This document shows positions 8,623 through 17,987 of a DNA stretch of 64,000 nucleotides, one piece after another. The notes beneath the pieces are model-generated. The model ran no database searches, was not told where the DNA came from, and worked only from the letters and a program-made list of their open reading frames with translations. A program made the position numbers and the translations under genes. Source of the DNA: Saccharospirillum mangrovi (GTDB lineage: Bacteria > Pseudomonadota > Gammaproteobacteria > Pseudomonadales > Natronospirillaceae). Each line of letters begins with the position of its first letter. Positions within the stretch are counted from its first letter, which is position 1. The DNA lies in the NCBI RefSeq assembly GCF_003367315.1, contig NZ_CP031415.1:2354001-2418000 (forward strand), read 5' to 3'.

Positions 8623-8710
8623 GTTCCACCTTTCCAAATACGGGAGGCGAGGCGGTTTCCCGCCCCACCCTGTCGTCCGTCGTTAGAAACGACGAGCGAG
8701 GCCCGGCAAT
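8623..8710 (-). promoter_or_regulatory. Probable molybdenum-cofactor (Moco) riboswitch before moaA
   Basis: Read on the minus strand, the leader contains a GGCGG-GAAA-CCGCC hairpin with a GNRA tetraloop, then GCCTCCCGTATTTGGAAAGG running directly into the ribosome site and the moaA ATG. A second hairpin, CGTCGTT-TCT-AACGACG, lies upstream (about 8672-8688). As I remember it, the E. coli moaA leader has the same closing segment and a GNRA-capped P3, and the location upstream of moaA is the usual one. Such elements repress moaA when cofactor is abundant. The 5' limit is approximate and a covariance search has not been run. Confidence 0.72.
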
Positions 8711-8826
8711 CGTATTTTGATTCTCATCAGAACTCTGACTTGAACCGAAACTTAGACCGCTCGGGCTCGGTGAGGTTCCGCTCAGTTTAGTGCACCGCAA
8801 CAGCACTGACTACGGCTGGATGTGGT

Positions 8827-10368
8827 TCAGACGAATTTGAGGTTGTCTTCTTCGAAGGACGCGCCGTTCTGGGTGTCGCGATGTGGCAGGTGATAACTCT
8901 GGCGCAGGGTGTCGCCGTCGTAGGAATGCAGATGCACATCAAAGCCCCACAACCGATGCAGATGTCGCAACACCTCTTCGGCGTCTTTGTTCAACGGAAT
9001 GTTGTTGTGGCGACGATGGTGCAACGTCAGAGCGCGATCACCGCGCAAGTCGACATCCACTACTTGGATGTTGGGCTCACGATTGGACAGATTGTATTGC
9101 TCGGCCAGCACCGCCCGCAACTGGCGATAGCCCTGCTCATCATGAATGGCGCTGATGCTGTATTCGCTTTCGTCTTCGTCGTCAAAGACAGCAAACAGAT
9201 GCATGTCACGCATCACTTTGGGCGATAAAAACTGCTGGATAAAACTTTCGTCTTTGAAATTTTCCATGGCGAAATGCAAGGTATCGAGCCAGTCGCCACC
9301 GGCGATCTCCGGAAACCATTCACGGTCTTCATCGGTTGGTGCTTCGCACATCCGTTTCAAATCACGATAAATATTGAAGCCCAGAGTGTAAGGGTTCAGA
9401 CCGGAATAATACGGCGAGTCATACGACGGCTGATAAACCACCGCTGAATGACTGGCGAGAAATTCCATCATAAACCCTTCAGTGATATAGCCACGGTCGT
9501 ACAGTTCATTCATCAGGGTGTAATGCCAGAAACTGGCCCAGCCTTCGTTCATCACCTGAGTCTGACGCTGCGGGTAAAAATACTGCGCCAGCTTGCGCAC
9601 GATACGCACCAGCTCACGTTGCCAAGGCTCCAGCAGCGGCGCATTTTTTTCGATGAAATACAGCAGATTTTCCTGCGGCTCGGCCGGGTAGCGTTTCTTG
9701 CGTTTGGTTTCGGTTTTGTCTTCGTTAACCGGAATGGTACGCCACAACAAATTCACCTGTTGTTGCAGGTAGGCTTCGCGTTCTTCCTGGCGGGCACGCT
9801 CTTCGGCAGCTGAAATCGGTGAAGGTCGTTTGTAGCGGTCAACACCGTAGTTTTGCAACGCATGGCAGGAATCGAGAATGTGTTCGACTTCGGCAACACC
9901 GTAACGTTCTTCGCACTGAATCACATAATTTTTGGCGAACACCAGATAATCGATAATGGCCGTCGCGTCGGTCCATGTTTTGAATAAGTAATTATTTTTG
10001 AAAAACGAGTTGTGGCCATAGCAGGCATGAGCGATTACCAGTGCCTGCATCGGCATGGTGTTCTCTTCCATTAAATAGGCAATGCATGGGCTGGAATTAA
10101 TGACGATTTCATACGCCAGCCCCATAAAACCACGCTGATAATTTTGCTGCGTCTGCAAAAACTGTTTTCCATACGACCAGTGGTGGTAACCGACCGGCAT
10201 ACCGATGGATGAATAGGCGTCCATCATCTGTTCAGAGCTGATGATTTCGATCTGGTTCGGATAAGTATCCAGCCGGAATTCCTGGGCAATTTCAGCGATA
10301 ACGCTGTCGTATTCCTGAATCAGTTCAAAGGTCCATTCGCTGCCGGTGGAAATCGGTTTGTTGGTCAT
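8827..10368 (-). CDS. ycgB: SpoVR family protein
   Basis: The 513-aa product is a full-length SpoVR/YcgB protein. Recognisable segments are [19 protein letters not shown] near residue 45, [18 protein letters not shown] near 115, and [21 protein letters not shown] near 270. The biochemical role of the family is not established, but it is nearly always encoded with PrkA and YeaH and is linked to stress and stationary-phase physiology. The start at 10368 has an AGGAAG ribosome site and overlaps the yeaH stop by four bases (ATGA); the longer frame upstream reads through yeaH and is spurious. Confidence 0.93.
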   Translation of the reverse strand: MTNKPISTGSEWTFELIQEYDSVIAEIAQEFRLDTYPNQIEIISSEQMMDAYSSIGMPVGYHHWSYGKQFLQTQQNYQRGFMGLAYEIVINSSPCIAYLMEENTMPMQALVIAHACYGHNSFFKNNYLFKTWTDATAIIDYLVFAKNYVIQCEERYGVAEVEHILDSCHALQNYGVDRYKRPSPISAAEERARQEEREAYLQQQVNLLWRTIPVNEDKTETKRKKRYPAEPQENLLYFIEKNAPLLEPWQRELVRIVRKLAQYFYPQRQTQVMNEGWASFWHYTLMNELYDRGYITEGFMMEFLASHSAVVYQPSYDSPYYSGLNPYTLGFNIYRDLKRMCEAPTDEDREWFPEIAGGDWLDTLHFAMENFKDESFIQQFLSPKVMRDMHLFAVFDDEDESEYSISAIHDEQGYRQLRAVLAEQYNLSNREPNIQVVDVDLRGDRALTLHHRRHNNIPLNKDAEEVLRHLHRLWGFDVHLHSYDGDTLRQSYHLPHRDTQNGASFEEDNLKFV

Positions 10369-11645
10369 GCGGACTTCCTCTGGAACAACTGACGGAATAC
10401 CGGATAGATGTCGCCCGGGTCGATGATTTGCTCCATGGCAAAGTGGTCTGAATGTTCGGCGCGTACATCTTCGTAGGCGTACCAGAGTGCCTGATGGTCG
10501 CGCGGTGTTATTTCGATGTAGGAGTAATATTGCACCAGCGGCATGATGGCTTTGGCGAGCAAATCTTTGCACTGGGGTGAATCGTCGTTCCAGTTGTCGC
10601 CATCCGACGCCTGGGCGGCGTAAATGTTCCAGGCACTGGGCGGATAACGATCTTTGATCACATCCAACATCATGCGCAGCGCGCTGGAAACAATGGTGCC
10701 GCCGGTTTCTCGGCTGTAGAAAAATTCCTCTTCGTCCACCTCTTTAGCGCTGGTGTGATGGCGGATAAACACCACTTCGATTTTTTCGTAATTGCGACGC
10801 AAAAACATATACAGCAACAGGAAAAACCGCTTCGCCATATCTTTGGTGTTTTGCGTCATCGACCCCGACACATCCATCAGGCAAAACATTACGGCGGCGT
10901 TGCTGGGCATGGGTACTTTTTCGCTGCGGTTGTAGCGCAGATCAAAGTCATCGATAAACGGCAACCGTTTGATTTTGGTTTCCAGCCGCTCTTTTTCTTC
11001 CAACCATTCGCTCAGTTGTTGGCCGTCGCGCAACGCTTCGTCTTTCGCTTGCTCTGCTTCGATCAGCGCTTTGAGTTCTTTGACCCGACGCCGCGACTTG
11101 CCACTCAAGGCAATACGTCGCGCCTGTGCATTGCGCATCGACCGCACCACGTTGATGCGGTTCGGTACGCCCTGATTGGTAAAACCGGCATGGCGGTAAA
11201 CAAAGTCACTCATCTGCTTGAGGTCTTTGCGCACCAGATTGGGCAGTTCCAAATCTTCGAACAAAAATTCCAGGAATTCGTCCTGAGTGATGTTGAAAGT
11301 GAAGTCGTCCAGGCCTTCGCCGCTGTTGGATGCCTGGCCGCCCTGCCCCTGGCCCGCACCGCCTTGGGGTTTGCGAATGCGGTCGCCGGTGGAAAATTCT
11401 TTGTTGCCAGGGTTCACCGTGGTCCGGGTGCCGCCCTGGCCGTGACCAAACGCCGGCTCGTGAATGTCTTCGGAAGGAATGGAGATGGATTCGCCGTGTT
11501 CCATGTCGGTGATGGAACGTTTGTTCACGGCTTCGTCGACCGCCTTTTTGATGTGCTTGCGGTAACGTTCCAGAAAACGCCGCCGGTTGACGGCGCTCTT
11601 GTTTTTGCCATTCAGGCGACGATCAATAACATAGCTGTTGATCAT
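10365..11645 (-). CDS. yeaH: YeaH/DUF444 von Willebrand-type protein
   Basis: The 426-aa product has a basic N-terminus ([17 protein letters not shown]), a Gly/Gln-rich low-complexity linker (about residues 85-115), and a C-terminal VWA-like domain whose metal-site motif appears as CLMDVSGSM near residue 245. Length and layout match DUF444 YeaH proteins. It sits between prkA and spoVR and overlaps spoVR by four bases. Current knowledge links the trio to nutrient stress signalling, with YeaH a likely partner of the PrkA kinase; that role is from the family, not from this sequence. Confidence 0.93.
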   Translation of the reverse strand: MINSYVIDRRLNGKNKSAVNRRRFLERYRKHIKKAVDEAVNKRSITDMEHGESISIPSEDIHEPAFGHGQGGTRTTVNPGNKEFSTGDRIRKPQGGAGQGQGGQASNSGEGLDDFTFNITQDEFLEFLFEDLELPNLVRKDLKQMSDFVYRHAGFTNQGVPNRINVVRSMRNAQARRIALSGKSRRRVKELKALIEAEQAKDEALRDGQQLSEWLEEKERLETKIKRLPFIDDFDLRYNRSEKVPMPSNAAVMFCLMDVSGSMTQNTKDMAKRFFLLLYMFLRRNYEKIEVVFIRHHTSAKEVDEEEFFYSRETGGTIVSSALRMMLDVIKDRYPPSAWNIYAAQASDGDNWNDDSPQCKDLLAKAIMPLVQYYSYIEITPRDHQALWYAYEDVRAEHSDHFAMEQIIDPGDIYPVFRQLFQRKSA

Positions 11646-11688
11646 GGTTCGACCTCGTCAGTGGCCAAGTGGCCGTCAGAGTCGACAT

Positions 11689-11720
11689 CCGGTCTGCACC
11701 CATAATCGGGCGCAGACCGG
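11689..11720. repeat. Nine-base-pair inverted repeat between prkA and yeaH
   Basis: The arms CCGGTCTGC (11689-11697) and GCAGACCGG (11712-11720) are perfect complements with a 14-base loop. On the minus-strand message this forms a hairpin just after the prkA stop and about 45 bases before the yeaH start. There is no U-tract, so it is more likely a stability or processing element that sets the ratio of kinase to YeaH than a terminator. Confidence 0.6.
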
Positions 11721-11726
11721 CAGGCA

Positions 11727-13649
11727 TCAGGATGATTTACGCACGCGCAGGTACCACTCGCTGAGCAGCCGCACTTGTTTCTCGGTGTAGCCGCGATCGG
11801 TCATGCGGCGCACAAAGTCCTGATGTTTTTTCTCGTCATCCTTGGACGACTTGGCCGAGTAGGAAATAACCGGCAGTAAGTCTTCTGTGTTGGAGAACAT
11901 TTTCTTCTCGATCACCGCGCGCAGTTTTTCGTAACTCTGCCAACTCGGGTTCCGGCCTTCGTTGTTGGCCCGTGCCCGTAAAACGAAATTAACGATCTCA
12001 TTGCGGAAGTCTTTCGGGTTGGAAATGCCGGCCGGCTTTTCAATTTTCTCCAGCTCTTCGTTCAAAGACCCGCGGTCGAGAATTTCTCCAGTTTCCGGGT
12101 CACGGTATTCCTGATCCTGAATCCAGAAATCGGCGTAAGTGACGTAGCGGTCGAAAATGTTCTGGCCGTATTCGGAATAGCTTTCCAGATACGCAGTCTG
12201 AATTTCCTTACCGATGAACTCGACGTAGCGCGGCGCCATGTATTCTTTCAGGTGTGCCAAATAACGATCGTGCACATCCTGTGGGAATTGCTGCTGTTCG
12301 ATCTGATCTTCCAGAACGTACAGCAAGTGCACCGGGTTGGCGGCTACTTCGGTGGCGTCGAAGTTGAACACTTTCGATAAAATCTTGAACGCGAAGCGCG
12401 TTGATAGACCGTTCATGCCTTCATCGACACCGGCGGCATCGCGGTATTCCTGGATGGTTTTTGCTTTCGGATCGGTGTCTTTCAGGTTCTCACCGTCGTA
12501 GACGCGCATCTTGGAATAGAGGTTGGAATTCTCCGGCTCCTTGAGCCGCGACAGCACCGAAAATTGCGCCATCATTTTTAACGTATCTGGTGCGCAAGGC
12601 GCTTCACGCAGCGATGAATTCTCGATCAGTTTGCGATAGATGTTGATCTCTTCGCTGACCCGGACGCAGTACGGCACTTTGACAATAAAGACACGATCCA
12701 AAAAGGCCTCGTTGTTCTTATTGTTACGGAACTGCTGCCATTCCGATTCGTTCGAGTGCGCCAGAATCGTGCCATTGAATGGAATGGCGCTCATACCTTC
12801 GGTGGCGTTGTAGTTACCTTCCTGTGTTGCCGTCAGCAACGGATGCAGCACCTTGATCGGCGCTTTGAACATCTCGACAAATTCCATCAAACCCTGGTTG
12901 GCTTTGCACAAGGCGCCGGAGAAGCTGTAGGCGTCCGGGTCGTCTTGCGGGTAATCCTCCAGTTTGCGGATGTCGACTTTGCCGACCAGTGCGGAAATAT
13001 CCTGGTTGTTTTCATCGCCCGGTTCGGTCTTGGCGACCGCGATCTGATCGATGATAGACGGGTAGAGTTTCACCACTCGGAACTGGGAAATATCGCCGCC
13101 GAATTCGTGCAGGCGCTTCACCGCCCAAGGCGACATGATGGAACGCAAGTAGCGTTTGGGAATACCGAACCGCTCTTCCAGGATGTCGCCGTCTTCATCC
13201 AGATCGAACAGGCCGAGCGGGCTTTCGTAAACCGGCGATCCTTTGATGGCGTAAAACGGCACGGTTTCAATTAACTGTTTCAGGCGTTCGGCCAACGACG
13301 ATTTACCGCCACCGACCGGGCCTAATAAATACAGAATCTGTTTCTTTTCTTCGAGCCCCTGAGCGGCGTGACGGAAGTAGGAGACGATCTGCTCGATCGG
13401 TTCTTCCATGCCGTAAAATTCTTCAAAGGCCGGGTAACGTCGGATGATTTTGTTGGAAAAAATGCGACTGAGGCGTGAGTCCTTGGCGGTGTCGATTACC
13501 TCCGGTTCGCCAATGGCCTTGAGCATTCGCTCCGGTGCCGAGGCGTAAACCGACGCATCGTCTTTGCACAGTTGCAGGTATTCTTCCAGCGAATATTCTT
13601 CGTGCTGGCGGGCTTCGTAGCGAGACTGGTATTGCTTAAATATATCCAT
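11727..13649 (-). CDS. prkA: PrkA/YeaG serine protein kinase (AAA+-type)
   Basis: The 640-aa product is a full-length PrkA. The N-terminal AAA domain has Walker A GPVGGGKSS at residues 110-118 and a FNGTILAHSNESEW segment near 295; the C-terminal PrkA kinase-like domain contains the SYSEYGQNIFDRYVTYADFWIQ region near residue 495. E. coli YeaG is needed to survive long nitrogen starvation and its gene is part of the nitrogen response. The ATG follows a GAGGGGG ribosome site. It is the first gene of prkA-yeaH-spoVR. Confidence 0.95.
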   Translation of the reverse strand: MDIFKQYQSRYEARQHEEYSLEEYLQLCKDDASVYASAPERMLKAIGEPEVIDTAKDSRLSRIFSNKIIRRYPAFEEFYGMEEPIEQIVSYFRHAAQGLEEKKQILYLLGPVGGGKSSLAERLKQLIETVPFYAIKGSPVYESPLGLFDLDEDGDILEERFGIPKRYLRSIMSPWAVKRLHEFGGDISQFRVVKLYPSIIDQIAVAKTEPGDENNQDISALVGKVDIRKLEDYPQDDPDAYSFSGALCKANQGLMEFVEMFKAPIKVLHPLLTATQEGNYNATEGMSAIPFNGTILAHSNESEWQQFRNNKNNEAFLDRVFIVKVPYCVRVSEEINIYRKLIENSSLREAPCAPDTLKMMAQFSVLSRLKEPENSNLYSKMRVYDGENLKDTDPKAKTIQEYRDAAGVDEGMNGLSTRFAFKILSKVFNFDATEVAANPVHLLYVLEDQIEQQQFPQDVHDRYLAHLKEYMAPRYVEFIGKEIQTAYLESYSEYGQNIFDRYVTYADFWIQDQEYRDPETGEILDRGSLNEELEKIEKPAGISNPKDFRNEIVNFVLRARANNEGRNPSWQSYEKLRAVIEKKMFSNTEDLLPVISYSAKSSKDDEKKHQDFVRRMTDRGYTEKQVRLLSEWYLRVRKSS

Positions 13650-14043
13650 CTAGACCCCCTCGAAAGAAACGCGTTTCGGCTCTTTCCCTGAATGATCATG
13701 TCATGGATTCATGGGACGCCCTGGTGGACGTAACAGACCTTTCACTGACTTGACGAGCATTCTTCATGCCAATGACAAAGTCGAACTTTTTACACTGTTT
13801 GGTTATTGGGTCCGACTTCGTTTGCTGTCGTTTCTAGACTAGCGCAGACGAATCAAGGTTGCTGAATTTTCACGCTTTTCTCGTGCTTCTTTACAGTTCG
13901 GTGAACGCCAAAACGAAAAAATTCTTTAGCGGATTTATCGACTGGTTGAACACCCATCGACGTCAAGAAATGGACGTTAGGCGGCAAAATTGACGCCTGA
14001 CTCAGCACGCGACGCGGTGCTAATGCACGGCCAAATCGACTGA
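13650..14043. other. Intergenic region between ung and prkA
   Basis: This 394-base stretch separates two minus-strand genes. Its left half holds the prkA leader and the candidate sigma54 site with its upstream inverted repeat. The right half, next to the ung stop, shows no coding frame with a ribosome site and no clear terminator. Confidence 0.6.
13756..13772 (-). promoter_or_regulatory. Candidate sigma54 promoter of prkA-yeaH-spoVR
   Basis: On the minus strand the sequence TTGGCATGAAGAATGCT has the invariant GG and GC pairs ten bases apart, matching the -24/-12 pattern TGGCAC-N5-TTGC with two differences in the flanks. Transcription would start near 13745, leaving about 95 bases before the ATG. 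Just upstream, AAGTCG (13778-13783) and CGACTT (13813-13818) form a spaced inverted repeat that could bind an enhancer-binding protein. The E. coli yeaGH promoter is known to be sigma54/NtrC-linked, which supports the reading. Confidence 0.5.
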
Positions 14044-14745
14044 TTACGGCTGCCAGTTGATCGGCGTCTGGCCAGTGCCTCGGAGGTACACATTGGCCGC
14101 TGAAAATTGCCCGCTGCCAAACCAGCCGCGATGCGCCGACAGTGGCGAGGGGTGCACCGACTGCAACACACAATGGCGGTCACGATCGATAAACTGGCCC
14201 TTTTTTTGGGCATAACTGCCCCAGAGCATGAACACCAATTGATCGCGTTCGCGGTTCAGCCGTTCGATTACCGCATCGGTAAAGCGTTCCCAACCGCGTC
14301 CTTGATGCGCACCTGCCTGGCCCTGCTCGACCGTCAATACCGAGTTCAGCAGTAGCACACCCTGGCGCGCCCAACCGCTGAGATCGCCATGCGTCGGCGG
14401 TTCGATGCCGACGTCCTGCACCAACTCTTTGTAGATGTTGACCAGGCTGGGCGGCAGCTTGACGCCGCCCTGTACCGAAAAGCTCAGACCGTGCGCCTGG
14501 TTCGGGCCGTGATACGGATCCTGCCCCAGGATGACCACTTTGACGGCGTTGAAGGGCGTCAGTTCGAGCGCACGAAACACCTGATCGGCTGGTGGGTACA
14601 GGGTTTTTCCGGCAGCGGCTTCGGCGCTGAGAAATTGCTGCAATTGAGCCACGTAAGGCTGCTGGAATTCGTCTGCCAGCTGTTCTGCCCAGCCGTCGGC
14701 CAGGGGCGCTTGCGTCAGGTTCAATGGCCAGGTTGCCGTGGTCAT
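14044..14745 (-). CDS. ung: Uracil-DNA glycosylase (family 1)
   Basis: Ung removes uracil from DNA as the first step of base-excision repair. The 233-aa product carries the water-activating motif GQDPYHG at residues 74-80, the [13 protein letters not shown] segment near 130, and the minor-groove loop [10 protein letters not shown] near the C-terminus. The ATG at 14745 follows GGAGG and overlaps the stop of the upstream oxidoreductase by four bases (ATGA); the longer frame extends into that gene and is not used. Confidence 0.96.
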   Translation of the reverse strand: MTTATWPLNLTQAPLADGWAEQLADEFQQPYVAQLQQFLSAEAAAGKTLYPPADQVFRALELTPFNAVKVVILGQDPYHGPNQAHGLSFSVQGGVKLPPSLVNIYKELVQDVGIEPPTHGDLSGWARQGVLLLNSVLTVEQGQAGAHQGRGWERFTDAVIERLNRERDQLVFMLWGSYAQKKGQFIDRDRHCVLQSVHPSPLSAHRGWFGSGQFSAANVYLRGTGQTPINWQP

Positions 14746-15737
14746 TCCGCCTCCATATCGATCAGCGCCCGACCCTGAATCTTGCCCGCCAGCATGGCGT
14801 CGATGCGCGCTTCGAGTTGGTCGAGCCGCAGGGTGTCGCACAGCTCCGTCAGTTTGGGCAGTGTCCACAGCCCACTGAATTTTCCCAGCACCCGCTGGCG
14901 TGCAGCCAGAGGCGCATCGGCGCTGGCGATACCGACCAGATTGACGCCGCGCAGAATGAACGGGTAGATGTCGGTCGGCACCGCAGTGCCGCCGACAATG
15001 CCGCAGGCGGCGACGGTGCCACCGAATTTCAGACTCTTAAGCACATTCACCAACGTGCTGTCGCCAACCGTGTCGATGGCCGCTGCGTAGCTGGCCGGCA
15101 GCAACGCCTTTTTCTGTGGCGTGCTCAATTCCTCGCGCGGTACCACCAGGCTTGCACCCAGGCTGCGCAACCAGTCGTGTGCGTCCGGCTTGCCGGTCAC
15201 GGCGGTGACGTCGTAACCCAAGGTGCCTAACAAATGCACCGCCAAGGCACCCACACCACCGGTTGCCCCAGTGACCAACACCGGGCCCTGGTCCGATTTC
15301 AAACCGTTGTCGAGCAGTTTCTCAAAGGCGTAGGCGGCGGTTACTCCGGCAGTACCCAAACGCATGGCATCGGCCATGGAGAGTTTTTTCGGCAACGTCG
15401 TCACCCAACCGACCGGCACGCGAATGTAATCAGCGAAGCCGCCGGCAGTGTTCATGCCCAGATCAAAACCGATGACCGCCACTTCCGTGCCCGCCTCGAA
15501 TGTGCCGCTGACATCCGTCACCACTTTGCCCGCGGCATCGATGCCGGGCGTGTGCGGATAGTGCCGGCTGATGCCGGTGTGGCCGTTAGCCGAGAGGGCA
15601 TCTTTGTAATTCAGCGAGCTGTAATGCACCCGAATCAGCACATCGCCTGCGGGTAAGTCGCTCAGCGTCAGGGTTTCGATGGCGCGCCGTACGCCGGTGT
15701 CGGTCTGGTGAATGCGCAAGGCGCGAAAAGCCGTCAT
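14742..15737 (-). CDS. acuI: Acrylyl-CoA reductase AcuI/YhdH (medium-chain dehydrogenase)
   Basis: The 331-aa product is an NADPH-dependent medium-chain reductase of the YhdH/AcuI type. It shows [16 protein letters not shown] near residue 40, the PGIDAAGKV domain motif, and the cofactor loop [13 protein letters not shown] near residue 150, with no zinc-binding cysteines. AcuI reduces toxic acryloyl-CoA to propionyl-CoA, in marine bacteria often downstream of DMSP or propionate metabolism. Of several in-frame starts, 15737 has GGAG at the best spacing. The four-base overlap with ung implies coupling though no functional link is known. Confidence 0.85.
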   Translation of the reverse strand: MTAFRALRIHQTDTGVRRAIETLTLSDLPAGDVLIRVHYSSLNYKDALSANGHTGISRHYPHTPGIDAAGKVVTDVSGTFEAGTEVAVIGFDLGMNTAGGFADYIRVPVGWVTTLPKKLSMADAMRLGTAGVTAAYAFEKLLDNGLKSDQGPVLVTGATGGVGALAVHLLGTLGYDVTAVTGKPDAHDWLRSLGASLVVPREELSTPQKKALLPASYAAAIDTVGDSTLVNVLKSLKFGGTVAACGIVGGTAVPTDIYPFILRGVNLVGIASADAPLAARQRVLGKFSGLWTLPKLTELCDTLRLDQLEARIDAMLAGKIQGRALIDMEAE

Positions 15738-15806
15738 AGCCATCTCCACGGTTGAAGTCAGGGACACACTAACAAGCCAGAAAAATCGCGCCCATTCGAC
15801 CTTGGC

Positions 15807-16337
15807 TCAATCGCCGTCGTAGGCGCACAGCGTGAATACGGAGTGACCCGCCGCCTGGATGGCGCGGCTGCCGCCAAGATCGGGCAAGTCAACGATGGCC
15901 GCGCACTCAACGACTTCGGCACCCAATCGCTCCACCAGTTTGCAGGTGGCCGACAGCGTACCGCCGGTGGCGATCAGGTCGTCCATAACGACGACCTTCA
16001 TGCCGGCTTTCAAGGCGTCGGCGTGAATCTGCAACTCGGCTTTGCCGTATTCCAGTTGATAGGCTTCTTCGAGCGTGTCGAACGGCAACTTGCCTTTTTT
16101 GCGCACCGGAATGAAGGCGGTTCGCAATTCGTACGCCAGGGGTGCGCCGAGAATAAAACCGCGCGCATCGATGCCGACAATGGCGTCGATTTCATGGTCG
16201 TAATAATGGTGCACAAAGGCGTCGATCAGTTGCCGGAAGACTTTGGCATCCGACAGCAAGGTGGTGATGTCGCGGAACTGAACGCCCGGCTGCGGCCAGT
16301 CCGGCACGGTGCGAATGTGGTCTTTGGGATCGAACAT
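15807..16337 (-). CDS. apt: Adenine phosphoribosyltransferase
   Basis: Apt salvages adenine to AMP using PRPP. The 176-aa product has FRDITTLL near residue 23, the [15 protein letters not shown] segment, RKKGKLP, and the PRPP-binding motif [13 protein letters not shown] near residue 120, all typical. ATG 16337 is chosen over a TTG five codons upstream because neither has a strong ribosome site and family members begin close to the [16 protein letters not shown] segment. The next gene upstream encodes a purine permease, so the two probably form an uptake and salvage unit, though a terminator lies between them. Confidence 0.95.
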   Translation of the reverse strand: MFDPKDHIRTVPDWPQPGVQFRDITTLLSDAKVFRQLIDAFVHHYYDHEIDAIVGIDARGFILGAPLAYELRTAFIPVRKKGKLPFDTLEEAYQLEYGKAELQIHADALKAGMKVVVMDDLIATGGTLSATCKLVERLGAEVVECAAIVDLPDLGGSRAIQAAGHSVFTLCAYDGD

Positions 16338-16413
16338 GAAAGCATCAGCCAATGGAATAATCAGCGGCCATTGTAACGGCCGCCCGGATTGAAAACGACC
16401 GCCGAACAGCCAA

Positions 16414-16436
16414 CAAAAAAGGCCCCGCAGGGCCTT
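16414..16436 (-). terminator. Rho-independent terminator after the purine permease
   Basis: On the minus strand AAGGCCC-TGCG-GGGCCTT is followed by a run of T (forward strand A-run at 16415-16420). It lies 25 bases after the permease stop and before apt, so apt must be transcribed by read-through or from its own promoter in the short gap. Confidence 0.85.
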
Positions 16437-16460
16437 GTTCCGATTCGAATCGACGAGCGA

Positions 16461-17750
16461 TCAGTGCCAGAGGTATTTAATCAACGCCAGAACAGCAATG
16501 ACGTAGACGCTGATGTTCACTTCTTTGGCTTTGCCGGCCAAAATTTTAATCACAGCGTAAGACAGGAAGCCCGCGGCAATGCCTTCGGCGATGGAGTAAG
16601 TCGCCGGCATCATAAAGGCGGTGATGACCACCGGAGCGGATTCGGTGATGTCTTGCCAATCGATTGAAGAAATCGACGACACCATCAGAACGGCAACGAA
16701 AATCAGCGCCGACGCGGTGGCGTATGCCGGAATCATCAACGCCAGCGGCGAGAAGAACAACGCCAGCAGGAACAGGACTGACACCGTCAAAGCCGTCAAG
16801 CCAGTGCGACCGCCAGCCGCGATGCCCGCACCACTTTCGATGTAGCTGGTAGTGGTAGATGTACCCAGCACAGAACCCGCAATGGAGGCTGAGCTGTCGG
16901 CAATGAGCGCACGATTCAGACGCGGCAGTTTGCCATCGGAATCCAGCAGTTTGCCGGCTTTGGCAACCGCCACCAACGTGCCGGAGGTGTCGAACAAATC
17001 GACGAACAGAAAGGCGAAAATGACGGAGTACAGACCCAGTTCCAGCGCGCCGAAGATGTCCAGTTGACCGAAGGTTGCGCCCAGGCCGCTGGGCATGGAG
17101 ACCACGCCGGTGTAGCTGACCAGGCCGAAGAAGGCACCGATTACAGTCGTCGCCAGAATGCCGATGATGACGCTGCCGGTGACACCGCGGTAATGCAGCG
17201 CCGCGATCAACGCGAAGCCCAGGAAGCACAGCACCACTTGCGGTGATGTGACGTCACCCAGACCCACCAGAGTGGCGTCGTTATTCACGACCACGCCGGC
17301 TTCTTTCAAACCGATCAAGGCCAGGAACAAACCGATACCGACCGCGATGCCGGTTTTCATCGACGCTGGAATGGCATTGATGACCCACTCGCGCACTTTG
17401 AAAATACTGATCAGCAGGAAGATGACACCGGACCAGAACACGCAGCCCAACGCCACTTGCCAGCTTTGACCCATGCCAAACACCACACCGAAGGTGAAGA
17501 AGGCGTTCAGACCCATGCCCGGCGCCAGCGCCACCGGATAGTTGGCATACAGGCCCATAACGGCGGTGCCCAGGGCAGCGGCGATACAGGTGGCGACAAA
17601 GACCGCCTGAAACGGCATGCCGGTCTCGGACAAGATGCCCGGGTTGACGACAATGATGTAAGCCATGGTCAAAAAGGTTGAGATACCGGCCAGCACTTCG
17701 GTGCGGACATCGGTCCCCAACTCTTTCAATTTGAAGAGTTTTTCCAGCAT
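16461..17750 (-). CDS. NCS2-family purine permease (AdeP/PbuG type)
   Basis: The 429-aa product is a multi-spanning NCS2 nucleobase transporter. It begins MLEKLFKLKELGTDVRTE and shows the family's LTMAYIIVVNPGIL and APGMGLNAFF motifs near residues 30 and 75 and the later STTTSYIESGAGIAAGGRTGLT segment near residue 305, which mark the AzgA-like hypoxanthine/guanine/adenine branch. The ATG at 17750 has an AAGGAG site; the longer frame has none. Proximity to apt favours adenine as substrate, which is inference. Confidence 0.9.
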   Translation of the reverse strand: MLEKLFKLKELGTDVRTEVLAGISTFLTMAYIIVVNPGILSETGMPFQAVFVATCIAAALGTAVMGLYANYPVALAPGMGLNAFFTFGVVFGMGQSWQVALGCVFWSGVIFLLISIFKVREWVINAIPASMKTGIAVGIGLFLALIGLKEAGVVVNNDATLVGLGDVTSPQVVLCFLGFALIAALHYRGVTGSVIIGILATTVIGAFFGLVSYTGVVSMPSGLGATFGQLDIFGALELGLYSVIFAFLFVDLFDTSGTLVAVAKAGKLLDSDGKLPRLNRALIADSSASIAGSVLGTSTTTSYIESGAGIAAGGRTGLTALTVSVLFLLALFFSPLALMIPAYATASALIFVAVLMVSSISSIDWQDITESAPVVITAFMMPATYSIAEGIAAGFLSYAVIKILAGKAKEVNISVYVIAVLALIKYLWH

Positions 17751-17932
17751 GTAAGACTCCTTGGTGATCGCCAGTCGCAATGCACCCGACAGGGGGACCG
17801 GCATTCGTTGTTATCGTTGGAACCCTAAGCCCAGGGGGCTGGCGAGCGGCGGAAGTTTCGCAGAATTCCACGACTCAGGCACCTCTGGACCGATCGGTCA
17901 ACATTTTGTAAAGCAGGAGCTGTGCCAGAAGC

Positions 17933-17970
17933 AAAAAGGCACCCAAGCCGGTGGGCTTGGGTGCCTTTTT
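17933..17970 (-). terminator. Strong terminator after mqo (bidirectional in form)
   Basis: The stem AAAAAGGCACCCAAGCC (17933-17949) pairs perfectly with GGCTTGGGTGCCTTTTT (17954-17970) around a GGTG loop, and both sides carry A/T runs. It lies 17 bases after the mqo stop and insulates mqo from the permease gene. Confidence 0.92.
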
Positions 17971-17987
17971 ATAGAGCGGGATTTAAA

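Noticed and set aside
8827-10572. Longer N-terminus for SpoVR
   Set aside because: The extra 68 residues read through the end of yeaH in another frame and lack family similarity.
17751-17932. Purine riboswitch before the permease
   Set aside because: I could not find the conserved three-way-junction core in either orientation.
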